16,176 nucleotides of DNA from JAPKZH01 sp964537875 (GTDB taxonomy: Bacteria; Acidobacteriota; Aminicenantia; Aminicenantales; UBA4085). Each line of letters begins with the position of its first letter. Position 1 is the stretch's first letter. Location: assembly GCA_964537875.1 (NCBI GenBank), contig CAZIDN010000077.1, positions 1-16,176 on the forward strand, written 5' to 3'. Below the pieces are notes generated by a model that did not search any database, was not told where the DNA came from, and saw only the letters and a program-made list of their open reading frames with translations. The translations under genes were made by a program, and so were the position numbers. Below are positions 15,010 through 16,176 of the stretch, piece after piece.

Positions 15010-15239
15010 GTCTATCGTCTCCAGTACCAATGTAGAATTTTTGGCAAAGAGAGTTGTCATCAAATTGTCAAGATTTTGTTAAGAATTTGTTAAATCATGG
15101 CAGGATGATAAAAGCAAAAAACAGCTTTGTGGAACAGCAGGTGACGCCATGGACGGTCGACCCGAACAACCTCCGCTCTCTGAGAATAATCACCCGGCCG
15201 GCCAGTCTATATGATAGGTGGCGATAGAAAAATGAATGC
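15010..15239. other. intergenic control region between the lipid operon and vapBC
   Basis: This 230-base stretch separates divergent units. It holds four 11-bp direct repeats and, for leftward transcription, a possible -10 (TACATT, 15034-15029) with no matching -35. That layout would suit an activator-dependent promoter, but initiation there would leave almost no leader before the 17-codon ORF, so the -10 is uncertain. The right part (15105-15227) has a 40-codon ORF without a good ribosome site and nothing else recognisable. Confidence 0.5.
15054..15097 (-). repeat. four 11-bp tandem direct repeats, PhoB/PhoP-box-like operator
   Basis: Plus-strand units TTGTCATCAAA / TTGTCAAGATT / TTGTTAAGAAT / TTGTTAAATCA follow one another without gaps. 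On the minus strand they read as TTAACA or TTGACA boxes every 11 bases. Head-to-tail half-sites at one helical turn are the signature of OmpR/PhoB-family response regulators, and the first two units resemble an E. coli Pho box (TGTCAT, then TGTCA 11 bases on). They lie roughly 30-75 bases upstream of a likely start for the leftward operon. Confidence 0.55.
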
Positions 15240-15267
15240 TTGACAAAAGGCTTAAATAATATATATT
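15240..15267 (+). promoter_or_regulatory. sigma70-type promoter of vapBC
   Basis: A perfect TTGACA (15240-15245), a 16-base spacer and TATATT (15262-15267) give a strong rightward promoter. Initiation near 15274 leaves a leader of about 30 bases before the preferred vapB start. Confidence 0.7.
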
Positions 15268-15280
15268 AATAGTATATATT
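15258..15280. promoter_or_regulatory. palindromic operator over the vapBC -10 region
   Basis: AATATATA (15258-15265) and TATATATT (15273-15280) are perfect inverted arms around 7 bases, covering the -10 box and start site. Inverted repeats in this place are where VapB or VapBC complexes bind to repress their own promoter. Confidence 0.6.
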
Positions 15281-15303
15281 CATGAGGGATGACGGAGATG
15301 CGC

Positions 15304-15531
15304 ATGAGGACAGCCAAGCTTTTCCGCAACGGCCAGAGCCAGGCCGTGCGCCTGCCCAAGGAATTCCGGTTCGAGGATGACTACGTCTTTATCAAGAAAT
15401 CGGGAAACGCCGTCGTCTTGATTCCGGCCAAGAACTCATGGGATTCTCTTCTCGGAAGCCTCGACATGTTCTCCGCGGACTTTATGACCGAACGCCGGCA
15501 GCCGACTGCCCAGAAGCGAGAGCCTCTCTGA
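15304..15531 (+). CDS. vapB: VapB antitoxin (AbrB/SpoVT swapped-hairpin type)
   Basis: A 75-residue antitoxin that neutralises VapC and represses the operon. The N-terminal DNA-binding domain (MRTAKLFRNGQSQAVRLPKEFRF) is the standard VapB/SpoVT-AbrB sequence. The acidic/aromatic C-terminal part (SWDSLLGSLDMFSADFM) is the toxin-wrapping segment. ATGs at 15289, 15298 and 15304 are all in frame. I prefer 15304 because family members begin MRTAKLF and GGAG sits 6 bases upstream; 15298 is also possible. Its TGA overlaps the vapC ATG by one base (TGATG). Confidence 0.93.
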   Translation: MRTAKLFRNGQSQAVRLPKEFRFEDDYVFIKKSGNAVVLIPAKNSWDSLLGSLDMFSADFMTERRQPTAQKREPL

Positions 15532-15932
15532 TGAAATACATGCTTGACACCAATATCTGCATTGCCCTGATCAAACGCAAACCGCCGAAGATTCTGAGGC
15601 GCTTTCATTCGCTGGCCGTGGGGGATATCGGCATCTCGACGATCACGCTCGGCGAGCTCCGCTACGGGATGGCCAAGAGCCAATCCGTGGAGAAGAACCT
15701 CCAGGCTCTCGAAGAATTCCTATTGCCCTTGGAGATCGTCGACTTCGATGAAAATGCGGCCTCCGCTTATGGACCGGTCCGAGCCGATCTGGAAAAGGCC
15801 GGGACACCAATCGGCCCTCTGGATACACAGATCGGCGCGCATGCGCTGAGCCTCGATATCGTCCTCGTGACCAATAACATGAAAGAGTTCCGTCGGATCA
15901 AACGACTCAGAGCCGAGAATTGGTTGGTCTAG
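15531..15932 (+). CDS. vapC: VapC toxin, PIN-domain ribonuclease
   Basis: A 133-residue Mg-dependent endoribonuclease. VapC toxins of this MvpT-like group cut initiator tRNA in characterised enterobacterial cases; the target here is not shown. The metal-site acids are in place: Asp6 (YMLDTNIC), Glu42 (TLGELRYG) and Asp98 (GPLDTQIGAHAL). VTNN (113-116) occupies the position of the fourth acid, as is usual in this subgroup. The start is the ATG fused to the vapB stop; an upstream in-frame ATG at 15438 lies inside vapB and adds non-homologous residues. No disabling mutation is seen, so the module looks active. Confidence 0.94.
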   Translation: MKYMLDTNICIALIKRKPPKILRRFHSLAVGDIGISTITLGELRYGMAKSQSVEKNLQALEEFLLPLEIVDFDENAASAYGPVRADLEKAGTPIGPLDTQIGAHALSLDIVLVTNNMKEFRRIKRLRAENWLV

Positions 15933-15983
15933 AGCAAATTTTTCGAATGTGCACTTCAACCGTTCAGCCTTAATGATCGTTGA

Positions 15984-16145
15984 CTATGAAAAAGGAGACA
16001 ATAGAAAAAGCGTCTCACGGACCCACTCTCCCCACTCCTCCAGCCGCTTGGCATGGCAGGAGGGGCAGAAGCCCCTGGTTTTGCGAGAGAAGGTCAACAA
16101 ACGTTCTGTCCGGCAGCCCGGACATTTGCCTCTACACGCTTTAAC
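15984..16145 (-). pseudogene. fragment of an IS91-family transposase (N-terminal zinc-binding domain)
   Basis: On the minus strand a 53-codon stop-free stretch encodes CRGKCPGCRTERLLTFS and KTRGFCPSCHAKRLEEWGEW. This is the Cys4 zinc-binding region characteristic of IS91/IS801-type Y2 (HUH) transposases (compare the usual FSCK-RGFCPSC-RRM pattern). In-frame stops lie just before it (TGA, TAG, TAG at 16157-16146). After WVRETL the sequence changes to LFLLSPFS and stops, so both ends are lost. No catalytic HUH or tyrosine motif is in the window. It is a dead relic of a rolling-circle insertion sequence, adjacent to the toxin-antitoxin pair. Confidence 0.7.
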
Positions 16146-16176
16146 CTACTAATATCAACCGATTGTTCTGTTTTCC

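Noticed and set aside
15054..15097. Tandem repeats considered as CRISPR or origin iterons
   Set aside because: Units are only 11 bases with no spacers, and no cas or replication initiator gene is nearby; spacing at one helical turn fits regulator half-sites better.
15105..15227. 40-codon plus-strand ORF (starts MIKAKNSFVEQQ) in the intergenic region
   Set aside because: AGG abuts the ATG without spacing, no family is recognisable, and the repeats and a possible -10 crowd its start; it would need conservation evidence.
15438..15530. Upstream in-frame ATG for vapC
   Set aside because: It would add 31 residues read from inside vapB in another frame; VapC proteins start with M-(x)2-MLDTN, and the ATG fused to the vapB stop is the normal arrangement.
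15949..16152. 67-codon plus-strand ORF at the right end
   Set aside because: The minus strand here carries the clear Cys4 motif of an IS91 transposase fragment; the plus-strand ORF is its shadow.

Overview
The window is GC-rich and densely packed, consistent with a bacterial chromosome. The large Ser/Thr kinase (N-terminal zinc ribbon, kinase, one membrane span, TPR tail), the HAE-1 type RND pump and the long overlapping operon suggest the Acidobacteriota/Aminicenantes neighbourhood. That placement is a recollection of similar kinases, not a database result.

Layout. Bases 1-3002 (+) hold an RND efflux transporter cut off at the window's left edge. It converges on a leftward block: a small NTF2/SnoaL-like protein (3032-3478), the receptor-like Ser/Thr kinase (3596-6187, with a good sigma70-type promoter and a plausible intrinsic terminator), a decayed coding fragment (6260-6451), and class I fructose-1,6-bisphosphatase (6441-7427).

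Bases 7533-15009 (-) form a tightly coupled leftward operon. In transcription order it has a 17-codon leader ORF, a CrtC/AttH-like lipocalin-fold protein, a fused lipid-type methyltransferase plus Lgt-like protein, a PAP2/inositol-phosphorylceramide-synthase-like lipid phosphatase or phosphotransferase, an ABC ATPase, an ABC-2 permease, a PLP-dependent fold-III decarboxylase-like protein and an aldehyde dehydrogenase with a basic aromatic tail. Neighbours overlap by 4-16 bases or are separated by 12-18 bases. Upstream lie four 11-bp tandem direct repeats resembling PhoB/PhoP boxes. I read the cluster as an undescribed pathway for making or remodelling, and exporting, a modified membrane lipid, perhaps an amino-acid-derived or N/O-methylated one. 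The product is not known, and the phosphate-control idea is inference.

The right end (15240-16176) carries a vapBC toxin-antitoxin pair (+) with a classical promoter and palindromic operator. After it comes a fragment of an IS91-family transposase zinc-binding domain on the opposite strand. This looks like a site of accessory-DNA turnover next to the operon's control region.
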